A stretch of 64,000 bases of DNA from JABMRP01 sp964444795 (lineage in GTDB: Bacteria; Planctomycetota; Planctomycetia; Pirellulales; Thermoguttaceae), in contig CAYUIQ010000011.1 of the NCBI GenBank assembly GCA_964444795.1, positions 1 to 64,000 of the forward strand. The letters run 5' to 3'. A program made the position numbers and the translations under genes. This document shows positions 45,009 through 53,599 of the stretch, piece after piece. Numbering within the stretch: the stretch's first letter is position 1; every line of letters begins with the position of its first letter. The notes under the pieces were generated by a model that saw nothing but the letters and a program-made list of their open reading frames with translations, had not been told where the DNA came from and searched no databases.

Positions 45009-45563
45009 AATCTCGTCCCATGCAAAGGTCGCAGACTTCCATCGGCAGACCAACACGAAGCCGAATACGCCCCGGCGGCAGCGGCGTAAAACGAGCCCTC
45101 CCCGGAGTCCGCCAGTCCTGGGCCATCGCACCGCAGGCTGAACTGATACCAGCGGAGTTTCGGTTTGGGTCGATCGGAATCGCTCATACCCACGACGCTA
45201 CCCACTTGGGGAGCCCTTGTCAACTACTTGGGGGAGATCCATTTCTGTCAATTCCTCTTGGAGTAAATACCCACTCACCTCTGGCCCGGAGCTTTCGCGA
45301 AACGGCTTGTGCTGTGGGCGTGGGAAGTTTGGGGTCAGGGAAGTTTGGGCTCAGGGGAGCGCGTGGTCGCCTTGTCCGCCGGATGTCACGAAAGCTCAGG
45401 CAGCGACGCGTCACTTGCCGGCACGGTGGCACGGTTGGTTCCGTTTGAGTAGAATCAGGGGAGAGGACTGGCCAGTGTGTTCTCTGTCGGCTACCGCGAA
45501 GACCCCCGACGAACGCGCCGATAGCAGGCCGGACCTGATCCAAGATGCACGGAAAGGCAACGG
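45009..45563. other. Gene-poor intergenic region
   Basis: About 550 bp between the zinc-ribbon gene and the PQQ-like gene. The one structure is a tandem 16-bp repeat (45322-45337 and 45338-45353, GGGAAGTTTGGGnTCA). No promoter or RNA gene was recognised; open frames look random. Confidence 0.5.
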
Positions 45564-48500
45564 ATGAAACGGCAATTCTCTCTCGCTCTGTTAATCGTGG
45601 CATGCCTCCTCACGGCTCAATCGCGGGCCGGCGACTGGCCGCAGTTCCGATACGACGCGGGGCGCACCGCGGCATCATCGCACGAACTGCCGTCGGACCT
45701 TCAGCTTCGCTGGACGCGGGCATTACCAGCCCCCAGGCCGGCATTTCCCCGCGACAGCCGGCTCGCGTACGACGCTTCCTACGAACCGGTGGTGCTTGGC
45801 GGCACCATGTTCGTTCCCTCGATGGTTACCGACAGCGTCACGGCGTTGGATACCGAGACGGGAAAGCAGCGCTGGCGGTTCTTCGCCGAGGGGCCGGTCC
45901 GGTTCGCTCCCGCGGCCTGGGAGGGCAAGGTCTATTTCGTTTCCGACGACGGCTATCTGTATTGCCTGGACGCCAACGACGGGGCGCTGTGCTGGAAGTT
46001 CCGCGCTCTTCCCGAGGGGAAGTCTGACCGCAAGGTCATCGGTCATGGGCGATTGGTTTCGCTTTTTCCGGCTCGTGGTGGTCCGGTCTTGGCCGATGGC
46101 GTGATCTACTTCGCCGCGGGCCTGTGGCCCACCGAAGGCGTGTTCGTTCACGCAGTGGACGCGGAGTCGGGGCAAGCCGTCTGGTCGAACATCGATAGCG
46201 GTCACATCCCAAAGAGCAACTGGGACCACGGCATCGGACACTACTCCGGCCTGACGCCCCAGGGCTATCTGGCGATCGTCGGCGACCGGCTGATCGTTCC
46301 CTGCGGGGCACAACTACCGGCCTTCTTGGACGTGAAAACTGGCGCGCTGCAAACCTACACCATGGGCTGGGGCGGGCGACTGGGGCTGCCCAAGGGCTGC
46401 TGGTTCGTAGCCGGGATCGGCAAGTATCTCAGCCACTCAGGCGATCTGTACGACATCACCCGTCCCAACGAGGAGCGGCTTGCCAAGACCAAGCCTGGCC
46501 AGACGGATTACAAGCCCATGCTCTATCCGGGCGGCTGGACCAGACTGGACATCGAGCGCGCGAACCAGCGAGAACTCGACCGCTTTCGTCAGCCGGTGAT
46601 GACGCCCGAAGTGATGTATGAAAGCGACCAAAGCATTGTGGCCCGAGACTTGACGACTTATACACTTCAGCCGCGGACCGAGGGCAACATCCCGTCCCAC
46701 CGCGCCAAGGACGAGGTTCCAGACAACGTTGGCGGTGTATTTCGTCAAATCTGGGAGCTGCCATCAAAGCTTGACGTCCATCTCAAGGCGGGCAGCAGAC
46801 TCTATGCCGGTGGACCAGGCGTCGTGGAAGCCATTGACACGGCCGGCCGGGAACCCAAGGTCGTGTGGCGTGCGGAAATCGAGGGTACTCCACAACGGAT
46901 GTTGGCGGCCGACCAAAAGCTGTTCATCGTAACGGCCGAGGGAAGCATCCTGGCTTTTGCGACTCCGCAGTCTGGCGGCGCGACGACACACACCGTGTCC
47001 ACCATTCCCGCCTCCGCCCCCGACACGTGGACCGAGCGGGCCACCGCGGTCCTTGAGGCCACGGGCGCTGGCGACGGTTACGCCCTGGTGCTGGGGATCG
47101 ACCGTGGCCGCTTGATCGAGGAACTCGTCCGACAGTCGAACCTCTACGTGATTGCCGTGGATGACGATCCAAGCAAGGTCGCCGCAGTTCGCCAGCGGCT
47201 GTATGACATGGGGTTGTACGGAACGCGGGCAAGCGTGGTGGTCGGCAACCCCGCGAGTTACCCGTTTTCGCCGTATATGGCGAGTCTCGTCGTTTCGGAG
47301 ACGCCCGACGCTTTGAGTCGCGGGGGAGAACGAGCATTGGCCCACGCTGTATTCCATACGCTACGTCCCTACGGCGGTGTCGCCGTTGCTTGGGGCTCGC
47401 TGGCCGATGGCGACCGGATCGAGGAGATCGTCCAAGACGAGGCCTTTGCTGGTGCAAGCGTTCGAGAGGCTGGCAACTTCGTGCTGCTGGCCCGTTCGGG
47501 GCCGCTACCCGGTGCGGCCGACTGGTCCCACGCGGAGGCCAACGCCGCCAGTACCGGGGCATCGCAGGACGAGTTCATCCGCTCACCCATGGCCGTTCTC
47601 TGGTTCGACGCGGCCGGGCGGTGGCACAAGTTCCCGGGCCAAGACCAGGTCCGCGTGGCCGGGGGACGTGTTGTGCTGTTGGAGGAAGGCCTGCTGCGGG
47701 CATCGGACGTCTACACGGGCCGAGAATTGTGGGAAGTCGAGGTGCCCCTCGGCGCCAGGCCCCTTGCCGACCCGGATGCCCGCGAGGATGTGCGCTACGC
47801 GAGACACCGGATATGGGGCCCCCCGCCAAGCCTCGCGCCGACAACGCAAATGGTGGTGATCGAGGACGCGATCTACCTGAGTGCCGGCGCGAGTTGCCTG
47901 GTGTTCGATCCGGCCACGGGGCGGCGGGTTGGACGCATCGACGTTCCCGACGGCCTCAAAACACCCTGGGCGAACCTTCGTGTTTACGGCGACTACTTGG
48001 TGGGCAGCAGCGGGGCCAATGTGCTGTGCGTGCATCGGCTCTCGGGTAAACTGCTGTGGCGGGTTGAGACAACCCGCGACGCGCTTGGCCTTGCAGTGGG
48101 GCGAGACAAGGTGTTCTGTGCCGAACTGACCACTGCACGCCGCGGCGAAGACGAGCTGCGCGAAGGCAGCATGTTTGCGTTGGACGTCGCCACGGGTCAG
48201 CGAGTGTGGCAGAGGGCGGGCGGCGCCCGATTGCGATACAGCCCTTCGCTCGACATCGTCGTCACTCCCACGGGCTTTTATTGCGGCGGCGACGGTGAAC
48301 CTCTGCCGTGGAAGTCGGATTCGCCACGGAGACGGCTTGTCATCCAGGGAAGAGGGTTGCCCAAGGAAGGACTGCCCGGATGGATCGCCGGCAGTACGCT
48401 ACTCACCGGCAACGAAGAAAACCTGGTGGTCTACGAACTTCCCTCGGGAAATCCGCTCGGCAAACCGTTGCATTGGGCTCGCCGCGGATGCACGGGCACG

Positions 48501-48740
48501 CGAGCCAGTACGCATCTGCTGACCACACGCTATCGCGGCAATTCGGCATGGATCGATCTCGACAGTCGCCAGATCACGCCACTGCTGGGAGTGCGTCCCG
48601 GTTGCGGGGTGAACAACAACCTCTACCCAGCCAACGGCGTGCTGAACATCCCAAATCTCACCGGCGGATGCACCTGCAACTACGCGCCCGTCTCGGTAGC
48701 CTGCGTGCGGGCTGATGTTATCGAGCGTGGTGGGGAATGA
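45564..48740 (+). CDS. Exported PQQ-like propeller protein with an embedded Rossmann domain
   Basis: A 1058-residue secreted protein. After the signal peptide (to about 22) there is a PQQ/outer-membrane-assembly-type beta-propeller: repeated A-LD-xxTGxxxW blades such as ALDTETGKQRWRF, CLDANDGALCWKF and AVDAESGQAVWS. About residues 490-615 interrupt it with an alpha/beta domain: GYALVLGIDRGRLIEELV, VIAVDDDPSKVAAVRQRL, SVVVGNPASYPF and VFHTLRPYGGVAVAWGS. This resembles a class I SAM methyltransferase without the classical GxGxG. Blades resume after it (DVYTGRELWEVEVPL, ALDVATGQRVWQRA). No PQQ-coordinating residues are obvious. Such a domain in an exported protein is odd, and methyltransferase activity is doubtful outside the cytoplasm. 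Confidence 0.75.
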   Translation: MKRQFSLALLIVACLLTAQSRAGDWPQFRYDAGRTAASSHELPSDLQLRWTRALPAPRPAFPRDSRLAYDASYEPVVLGGTMFVPSMVTDSVTALDTETGKQRWRFFAEGPVRFAPAAWEGKVYFVSDDGYLYCLDANDGALCWKFRALPEGKSDRKVIGHGRLVSLFPARGGPVLADGVIYFAAGLWPTEGVFVHAVDAESGQAVWSNIDSGHIPKSNWDHGIGHYSGLTPQGYLAIVGDRLIVPCGAQLPAFLDVKTGALQTYTMGWGGRLGLPKGCWFVAGIGKYLSHSGDLYDITRPNEERLAKTKPGQTDYKPMLYPGGWTRLDIERANQRELDRFRQPVMTPEVMYESDQSIVARDLTTYTLQPRTEGNIPSHRAKDEVPDNVGGVFRQIWELPSKLDVHLKAGSRLYAGGPGVVEAIDTAGREPKVVWRAEIEGTPQRMLAADQKLFIVTAEGSILAFATPQSGGATTHTVSTIPASAPDTWTERATAVLEATGAGDGYALVLGIDRGRLIEELVRQSNLYVIAVDDDPSKVAAVRQRLYDMGLYGTRASVVVGNPASYPFSPYMASLVVSETPDALSRGGERALAHAVFHTLRPYGGVAVAWGSLADGDRIEEIVQDEAFAGASVREAGNFVLLARSGPLPGAADWSHAEANAASTGASQDEFIRSPMAVLWFDAAGRWHKFPGQDQVRVAGGRVVLLEEGLLRASDVYTGRELWEVEVPLGARPLADPDAREDVRYARHRIWGPPPSLAPTTQMVVIEDAIYLSAGASCLVFDPATGRRVGRIDVPDGLKTPWANLRVYGDYLVGSSGANVLCVHRLSGKLLWRVETTRDALGLAVGRDKVFCAELTTARRGEDELREGSMFALDVATGQRVWQRAGGARLRYSPSLDIVVTPTGFYCGGDGEPLPWKSDSPRRRLVIQGRGLPKEGLPGWIAGSTLLTGNEENLVVYELPSGNPLGKPLHWARRGCTGTRASTHLLTTRYRGNSAWIDLDSRQITPLLGVRPGCGVNNNLYPANGVLNIPNLTGGCTCNYAPVSVACVRADVIERGGE

Positions 48741-48840
48741 CGCGTGGTCTTGAGGGGCGTGGTCCTTAGGGGCGGTGGCTCGCTCCGAAGAATGCGTGGT
48801 CCCTGTAAGCGGTTGTCTCGTTCGGCCTCGACGATGTGGG

Positions 48841-49491
48841 CTAAACCCGGAGCATGTCGAACATGGCTTGGGTGAGTGCCCGGGGATCGATCACCACCAC
48901 GGCGATCAGCACCAGCAGAATGCTGATCGCCGGGATGAGAAAGACCAGCCCCTGCCACCGGCGAATGCTCCGCACGTCGCCCAGCGCCGCGGCCAGCGCC
49001 AACTCCAACCGCCGCCAGCCGAGATAGTTCTGGTGCCAGCCGCTGGCCACGAGCGAGATGTTTCGCATCCAGGGGATGCTGTCGACGTGGAGTTGGACGT
49101 TGAGCCCGGGCAGCGTGAGGTTATCGCCCGCCCATCGCGCGTCGGCGTCCAATTCGGCGACCAGATCGGCCAAGACGGGACGCAGTTCGTCGGTCGCCAT
49201 ATTGTAGATGACCAGCCGCGGGCGGAGTTGCAGCAGCACCAAGACAAGGCATAGACCGTAGAAGGCGGTCAACAAGGCCCAGACGAAGGGTCCGATGCGG
49301 GCGACCGAGGCGTCAGGCAAAAACAGCTCGAAGGGGCCGATCAACACGAACCCCGCCAGGGCCAATCCCAGAGCGGCCGCGTCGCGAGTTCCAGAAACCA
49401 GCAACGGCCGGCGCGATAGGTTGATCAGTCCCAGCAGCAGCACGTAGATCGCCAGCGGTCCGAAGGCCAGGCAGGCACGAAACGGGTCCAT
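48841..49491 (-). CDS. Membrane protein, unknown function
   Basis: A 216-residue protein with about four membrane helices: near 8-26, 38-57, 68-90 and 183-203. Between the last two is a soluble loop of about 90 residues with WMRNISLVASGWHQNYLGWRRLELALAAALGDVR. No family was recognised. The start ATG 49491 has no strong ribosome binding site. It lies in a leftward cluster with another small membrane protein and an M28 peptidase, with gaps of over 150 and 40 bp, so co-transcription is possible but not evident. Confidence 0.65.
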   Translation of the reverse strand: MDPFRACLAFGPLAIYVLLLGLINLSRRPLLVSGTRDAAALGLALAGFVLIGPFELFLPDASVARIGPFVWALLTAFYGLCLVLVLLQLRPRLVIYNMATDELRPVLADLVAELDADARWAGDNLTLPGLNVQLHVDSIPWMRNISLVASGWHQNYLGWRRLELALAAALGDVRSIRRWQGLVFLIPAISILLVLIAVVVIDPRALTQAMFDMLRV

Positions 49492-49525
49492 GTGCGGGTC
49501 CCGAGGGTTGGTGTTGCATCAAGCT

Positions 49526-49547
49526 CCCTCTCTTCCACTGGAGAGGG
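49526..49547. repeat. Small GC-rich stem-loop
   Basis: CCCTCTC (49526-49532) pairs with GAGAGGG (49541-49547) around an 8-base loop; the flanking GGCCGGGGTGAGGGC resembles a common dispersed planctomycete element. No T-run follows. Confidence 0.55.
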
Positions 49548-49648
49548 CCGGGGTGAGGGCGTCCGAACCGCCAATCGTCTCACCACACCTTCATTAGACA
49601 CCAAAAAACGCCGCCCAGCAAGCGTGTTGGACCAGCAAGCGAAGGCTG

Positions 49649-50119
49649 CTATCTTCCCGCCTCGCTGCCGCCTTTGTCGCTGCTTCCCGATGGGTGGCGG
49701 CCGTGGCGCGAAGTTCCGTTGCGGCGCATGCCCTGAATCCGTCGCATTTCGGCCTGTAGCTTGGCCTGCTCGATGAGGCAGTCATGCCGCAAGCGGCCGA
49801 AATGCTGCTTGGTGGCCACGACGTCGGCCAGCGCCAACAGGCCCACCCAGAAGATCACCAACACCAGGGCGCCAACGTAGGCCCCGGTGATCAGCGGCCG
49901 CGGAGGCAGAAACTGAGCGAAGAACAGGGCAACGGCCAAGATCGCCAGCATCGTCGTCGACTGTGTCCGGCGGCGGAACTGGCGGCGACGATAGTCGAAG
50001 TCGGCCGGCCGGGGATCCTGCCGCTGGACCTGGCGCCACGAGCGTATATGCCAAACCAACAGCCCCGCGGAAACGGTCAAAAGAAATCCCGACACCAGGA
50101 GTGAAGACAAAATATTCAC
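49649..50119 (-). CDS. Small membrane protein, unknown function
   Basis: A 156-residue protein starting at GTG 50119, with GAGGAG 12 bases upstream. One helix lies at about 5-24, a basic stretch follows (RRRQFRRRTQS), then helices at about 55-71 and 77-98. The soluble C-terminal part has a helix (FGRLRHDCLIEQAKLQAEMRRIQ) and a disordered Ser/Gly-rich basic tail. No family was recognised. It lies 43 bases downstream of the M28 peptidase gene and may share its transcript. Confidence 0.6.
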   Translation of the reverse strand: MNILSSLLVSGFLLTVSAGLLVWHIRSWRQVQRQDPRPADFDYRRRQFRRRTQSTTMLAILAVALFFAQFLPPRPLITGAYVGALVLVIFWVGLLALADVVATKQHFGRLRHDCLIEQAKLQAEMRRIQGMRRNGTSRHGRHPSGSSDKGGSEAGR

Positions 50120-50162
50120 CGGATTGCCGTGCTCCTCGTCTTCCCGTGTTACTCGCGTGCCT

Positions 50163-51245
50163 CTACTCGACGACCTTGAGCCATTCGCGCAGAACCCAAC
50201 CGACCTTGGCCAGACTCAGTGCCGAGCACTGCTCGGGCGTGTCGTTACGGGTATGCCAGGCCGGATAATCAAAATCGATAAGATCGATCGTCGTGATCCG
50301 GGCGATCTTGTTCAACGGAACGTGATCGTCCTTGATTTCGATGCCCGGACGCATGACAAATTCCCGCACGCCCAACCGCCGGGCCGTCTCCCAGATCTGT
50401 CGAACCAGCTTCCTCCCCTTCAGCGTCTTCAGACCGATCCGCTCCTGCGGAATCCGCAGATCCTTGTCCCCGATCATGTCCAGCAAAACGCCCCAGCGAT
50501 AGCGGTACGGTGGCGGGTGGTCTCGGTATTGCCGGGCGAAATACTCCGACCCGACGAAGAACTCGCCCGTCATCTTGCCATCGGGGTCGCTCGCCGTGCC
50601 ATGCTCGTCGAACATGAACTCTTCGGCGTCGAAGAAGACGAAGTCGACCCCGTACGGCAGATCCGGCTCAAGGTCGCGCATCTCGCGGCCCAGTTCCATG
50701 AGCACCGCCACGCCGCTTCCGCCATCGTTGGCGCCGACGAATCGCCCCTTCGGATCGACCGGGTCGAGCACCGGAAAGGGCAACGTATCGTAGTGGGTAC
50801 ACAGCAAAATCCGCTCTTCGCTCTGGGGTCGCCAGTGGACGATCATATTGACGATCGGCACCGGCTCGCCCGTCAGCGGATGCGGATTCTCGAACTGCTG
50901 CAACTCGACCCGCCCCCCGCACTTTTCGAAATGCGCCTTGAGCATGGCCTGCTGCCGGGTCATGCCCACCGATCCGGTGCATCGCGGGCCGATCTCGTCG
51001 CAGAGTTGCTTCAAGTCCTCGTACGCCCGGGCGCCGTTGAAGGGGATGTTTTCCAGGGTCAATCGAGGGTTCGCCGCCCGGGCGTTCGTCAGGCCCTCGT
51101 AGGCCAGGTAGCCGGCGACGAGGCATCCCAGTACGATAGCGGCCGCCAGGAGCATCTTCCGCGCGGATATCCGACGGAGATCCCGCGGCGCGGGCCGTTT
51201 CTGCTTCTCGGTTCTCTTCTTCTCGGCAACCTTCATAGCACTCAT
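50163..51245 (-). CDS. M28-family metallopeptidase or glutaminyl cyclase-like protein
   Basis: A 360-residue membrane-anchored di-zinc enzyme. An N-terminal basic tail and a transmembrane helix (31-48) precede the M28 fold. Metal ligands visible are His151 (CTHYDT), Asp174 (GANDGGSGVA), Glu208/Glu209 (FFDAEEF) and a late histidine in DDHVPLN. A number of features, including the FFDAEEF and DMIGD blocks, also fit animal- and bacterial-type glutaminyl-peptide cyclotransferases, so either activity is possible. ATG 51245 is chosen over 51323 because the added residues lack character; ATG 51236 is an alternative. Confidence 0.85.
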   Translation of the reverse strand: MSAMKVAEKKRTEKQKRPAPRDLRRISARKMLLAAAIVLGCLVAGYLAYEGLTNARAANPRLTLENIPFNGARAYEDLKQLCDEIGPRCTGSVGMTRQQAMLKAHFEKCGGRVELQQFENPHPLTGEPVPIVNMIVHWRPQSEERILLCTHYDTLPFPVLDPVDPKGRFVGANDGGSGVAVLMELGREMRDLEPDLPYGVDFVFFDAEEFMFDEHGTASDPDGKMTGEFFVGSEYFARQYRDHPPPYRYRWGVLLDMIGDKDLRIPQERIGLKTLKGRKLVRQIWETARRLGVREFVMRPGIEIKDDHVPLNKIARITTIDLIDFDYPAWHTRNDTPEQCSALSLAKVGWVLREWLKVVE

Positions 51246-51417
51246 TTTAACACGCCAGACGCTTTGCGGGGAGCCGAAGACGGAGGCCTTCGCCGGAAGA
51301 AGTTCATATTGTCGCCGAGGCAAGAAAGGAGTATTCTCTCACATACGGCTCCTCTTGGGGGGGTAGGTTGTGCCGTCCCCTCGACTTTTTCCTCTTTTTC
51401 ACCCGCCAGAGGCCCTG

Positions 51418-52029
51418 ATGATCGACATCAAAACGATTACCGATTTGCACCGGGAAACCGTCGCTCGATGGCACGGCCTCGAAGCGCCCGACAACCCGTA
51501 CGAGGGCTTTCTCGAATTGGTCTGTCGGCAGCACACGCGCAACTACCTGCTCTGGCACGAGGAGGACATCGCCCGAAGCCCCAACGTGGCCGATGCCGAG
51601 CTGGCGAGGGTCAAACGAAATATCGACGGCTACAATCAGCAGCGTAACGACCTGATCGAGTCGCTGGACGCCTGCCTGATTCAAGGCCTCCAGTCCCAAG
51701 GCATCACGCCCGCCGCCGGTGCCCGGCTGAACACCGAAACGCCCGGCAGCGCGATCGACCGGCTTTCGATCCTCTCGCTGCGGATCTTCCACATGATCGA
51801 GCAGACCCAGCGCGAAGACGCCGACGACGAGCACTGCGAAAAGGCCGGCAAGCGTCTGGCCACCTGTTATCAACAGCACGAGGATCTATCGACCTCGCTG
51901 GCCGAACTGCTGGAAGACATCTTTGCCGGCCGGAAGTGCCTGAAGCTGTATCGGCAGATGAAAATGTACAACGACCCGAAGATGAACCCCTGGCTATACG
52001 ATCCGGATCGCCAGAAGCCCGCGGCGTAA
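51418..52029 (+). CDS. DUF4254-family protein
   Basis: A 203-residue soluble, mainly helical protein. It opens MIDIKTITDLHRETVARWH and has the conserved NYLLWHEEDIAR, RLSILSLRIFHM and GRKCLKLYRQMKMYNDP motifs that I associate with DUF4254. AGAGG precedes ATG 51418. DUF4254 genes are commonly near glycosyltransferases of lipopolysaccharide or surface glycan assembly, and here the convergent neighbour is a heptosyltransferase. Its biochemical function is unknown. Confidence 0.8.
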   Translation: MIDIKTITDLHRETVARWHGLEAPDNPYEGFLELVCRQHTRNYLLWHEEDIARSPNVADAELARVKRNIDGYNQQRNDLIESLDACLIQGLQSQGITPAAGARLNTETPGSAIDRLSILSLRIFHMIEQTQREDADDEHCEKAGKRLATCYQQHEDLSTSLAELLEDIFAGRKCLKLYRQMKMYNDPKMNPWLYDPDRQKPAA

Positions 52030-52034
52030 GTTCC

Positions 52035-52193
52035 GTACGATGGCCCTCCGAGGCCGTCGCTGTACGATGGGCTTCCCAGCCCGTCGCTTTCGGAGTTGTG
52101 TACGATGGGCCTCCCAGCCCGTCGCTTTCGGGCTATCGACGGCCTCGGAGGGCCATCGTACAGAAACCGACGGGCTCGGAAGCCCATCGTACA
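52035..52193. repeat. Cluster of GTACGATGG repeat half-units
   Basis: Five half-units of a family related to 11629-11689: three rightward (52035, 52062 and 52099) and two leftward (about 52134-52161 and 52167-52193). All contain GTACGATGG and most contain CCCGTCG or its complement. The cluster fills the convergent gap between the DUF4254 and heptosyltransferase genes, up to four bases from the latter's stop. Confidence 0.9.
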
Positions 52194-52197
52194 CGCC

Positions 52198-53253
52198 TCA
52201 AGCCGCCGCTTTCCACGCCTGGCGGCCGAGGATTTCATCGCACGCGTCGCATGCGTGCTCGATACGGATGGCTTCCATCAACTCGGCCGACGCGCTTCGC
52301 CGCTGACGGCTGGTCCCCTCGAACGTGCGTTTTTGCAGGGCCACGTGTTGCGGTCCGTACGGCCCGTTGCGCTGGGCCGACATCGGGCCATACAACCCCA
52401 AACAGGGGGTGCCCACGGCCGTGGCGATATGCAACGGTCCGGTATCGGAACCAACAAACAGCCGCCCGCGCCTGGCCAAAGCGGCCAGTTCGGTCAGGGA
52501 AGTGGGTGGAGCCAACTGGGCCCATCCGCGCGAGCCGGCCACGATCTGTTCGGCACTGGCCCGTTCTTCTTTCCCCGCCCAAACCACGATCGAAGGCAGC
52601 CGATAGACCCGGCCCAGATGGGCGCCCACGGCGGCAAACCGCTCCGGCGGCCATAACTTCGATGGCCATCCCGCCCCCGGATTCAACACCGCGAAGCCCT
52701 CCCGAAGGTTGGCCGCGCCGATCATCCGCTCGACCCGGGTACGGTCTTCCCGTCGCTCGGGCACCAAAAAACGCGCCTGCGGACGCTCGATTCCCAGCGG
52801 CCGGAGCAGCTCGAGGTTCATGTCGATCACATGCCGGGCGGTCGTATTCACCGGTCGGTTGTTCAGCAGTTTGCTCAATTCCCGGCCGTTGCGGTCGCCG
52901 AAACCGATCCGCCAGCGAGCGCCCGACAATCGGGCCGCAACGGCGCTCTTCGTGAGCCCTTGGAGATCGATCGTTACGTCGAACCGCAACTCGCGAAGAT
53001 GCCGCCGCAGGTTCCAGACGGTTCGCGGCGATTTGAGCCAACCCCGGGGAAGCGTGATCAGCTCGTCCAACGCCTCGTGACCCCGCAGCAAGGCCGACGC
53101 CCGATCTTCCACCACCCACCCCAGCAGCGACTCGGGAAAAGCCTGTCGCAACGCACAGAGCACGGGCAAGCCGTGAACCACGTCGCCAATGGAACTGAGC
53201 CGGGAGATCAGCACTCGGGGCGCACTTCCCACGGGAACTCTCTGGGCCGTCAT
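52198..53253 (-). CDS. Glycosyltransferase family 9 (heptosyltransferase-like)
   Basis: A 351-residue GT9 enzyme of the WaaC/WaaF type, transferring ADP-heptose to a lipopolysaccharide core. It has two Rossmann domains. The opening SRLSSIGDVVHGLPVL, the middle LNPGAGWPSKLWPPERFA and the C-terminal GSDTGPLHIATAVGTPCLGLYGP match the family. It probably acts in the cytoplasm on the inner membrane. The true sugar donor or acceptor is not provable here; no other lipopolysaccharide gene is in the window. The AAGGTGG before ATG 53253 is a plausible ribosome binding site. Confidence 0.93.
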   Translation of the reverse strand: MTAQRVPVGSAPRVLISRLSSIGDVVHGLPVLCALRQAFPESLLGWVVEDRASALLRGHEALDELITLPRGWLKSPRTVWNLRRHLRELRFDVTIDLQGLTKSAVAARLSGARWRIGFGDRNGRELSKLLNNRPVNTTARHVIDMNLELLRPLGIERPQARFLVPERREDRTRVERMIGAANLREGFAVLNPGAGWPSKLWPPERFAAVGAHLGRVYRLPSIVVWAGKEERASAEQIVAGSRGWAQLAPPTSLTELAALARRGRLFVGSDTGPLHIATAVGTPCLGLYGPMSAQRNGPYGPQHVALQKRTFEGTSRQRRSASAELMEAIRIEHACDACDEILGRQAWKAAA

Positions 53254-53599
53254 TTGCCACCTTCGATGATAGATATCACTTGGTCATGTCGCCGCAAGAC
53301 GCTCGATTCCGGGCGATTATAGGCCCAAAGTGCAATATCTCCCAATAGAGCTTTTTTGGAGTGCGGTGACTCGTCGCCGCTTTCTTTTTCCCTCGGATTG
53401 GCTCCTTGTGGGAACCCAATGTCCGCTCGGCTGGCTAAGATCCGTTGCCGACGGCGCGATTGACGAGATGGCCGACTGTGCTTACCATGCCAATCTCACC
53501 TTCCATCACACTGGCTCTCTGGTAGACTGCCATTTCTGGGACACGCCGGGGCGTTCTGAAGACGCCACGACTTGCCTACTTCCGTAGCGAGGACCAGTC
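53254..53599. other. Divergent intergenic region
   Basis: Between the leftward heptosyltransferase gene and the rightward leucine-rich-repeat gene. It contains a weak hairpin with a T-rich tail (53363-53380, one G-U pair, then TTTCTTTTT) and nothing else I can support. An 85-codon frame here looks random. Confidence 0.45.

Noticed and set aside
52035..52193. CRISPR array
   Set aside because: The units face both directions, spacing is irregular, there are no unique spacers of constant length and no cas gene is present.
53330..53587. An 85-codon rightward open frame before the LRR gene
   Set aside because: It has no ribosome binding site or recognisable pattern and sits in the likely promoter region.
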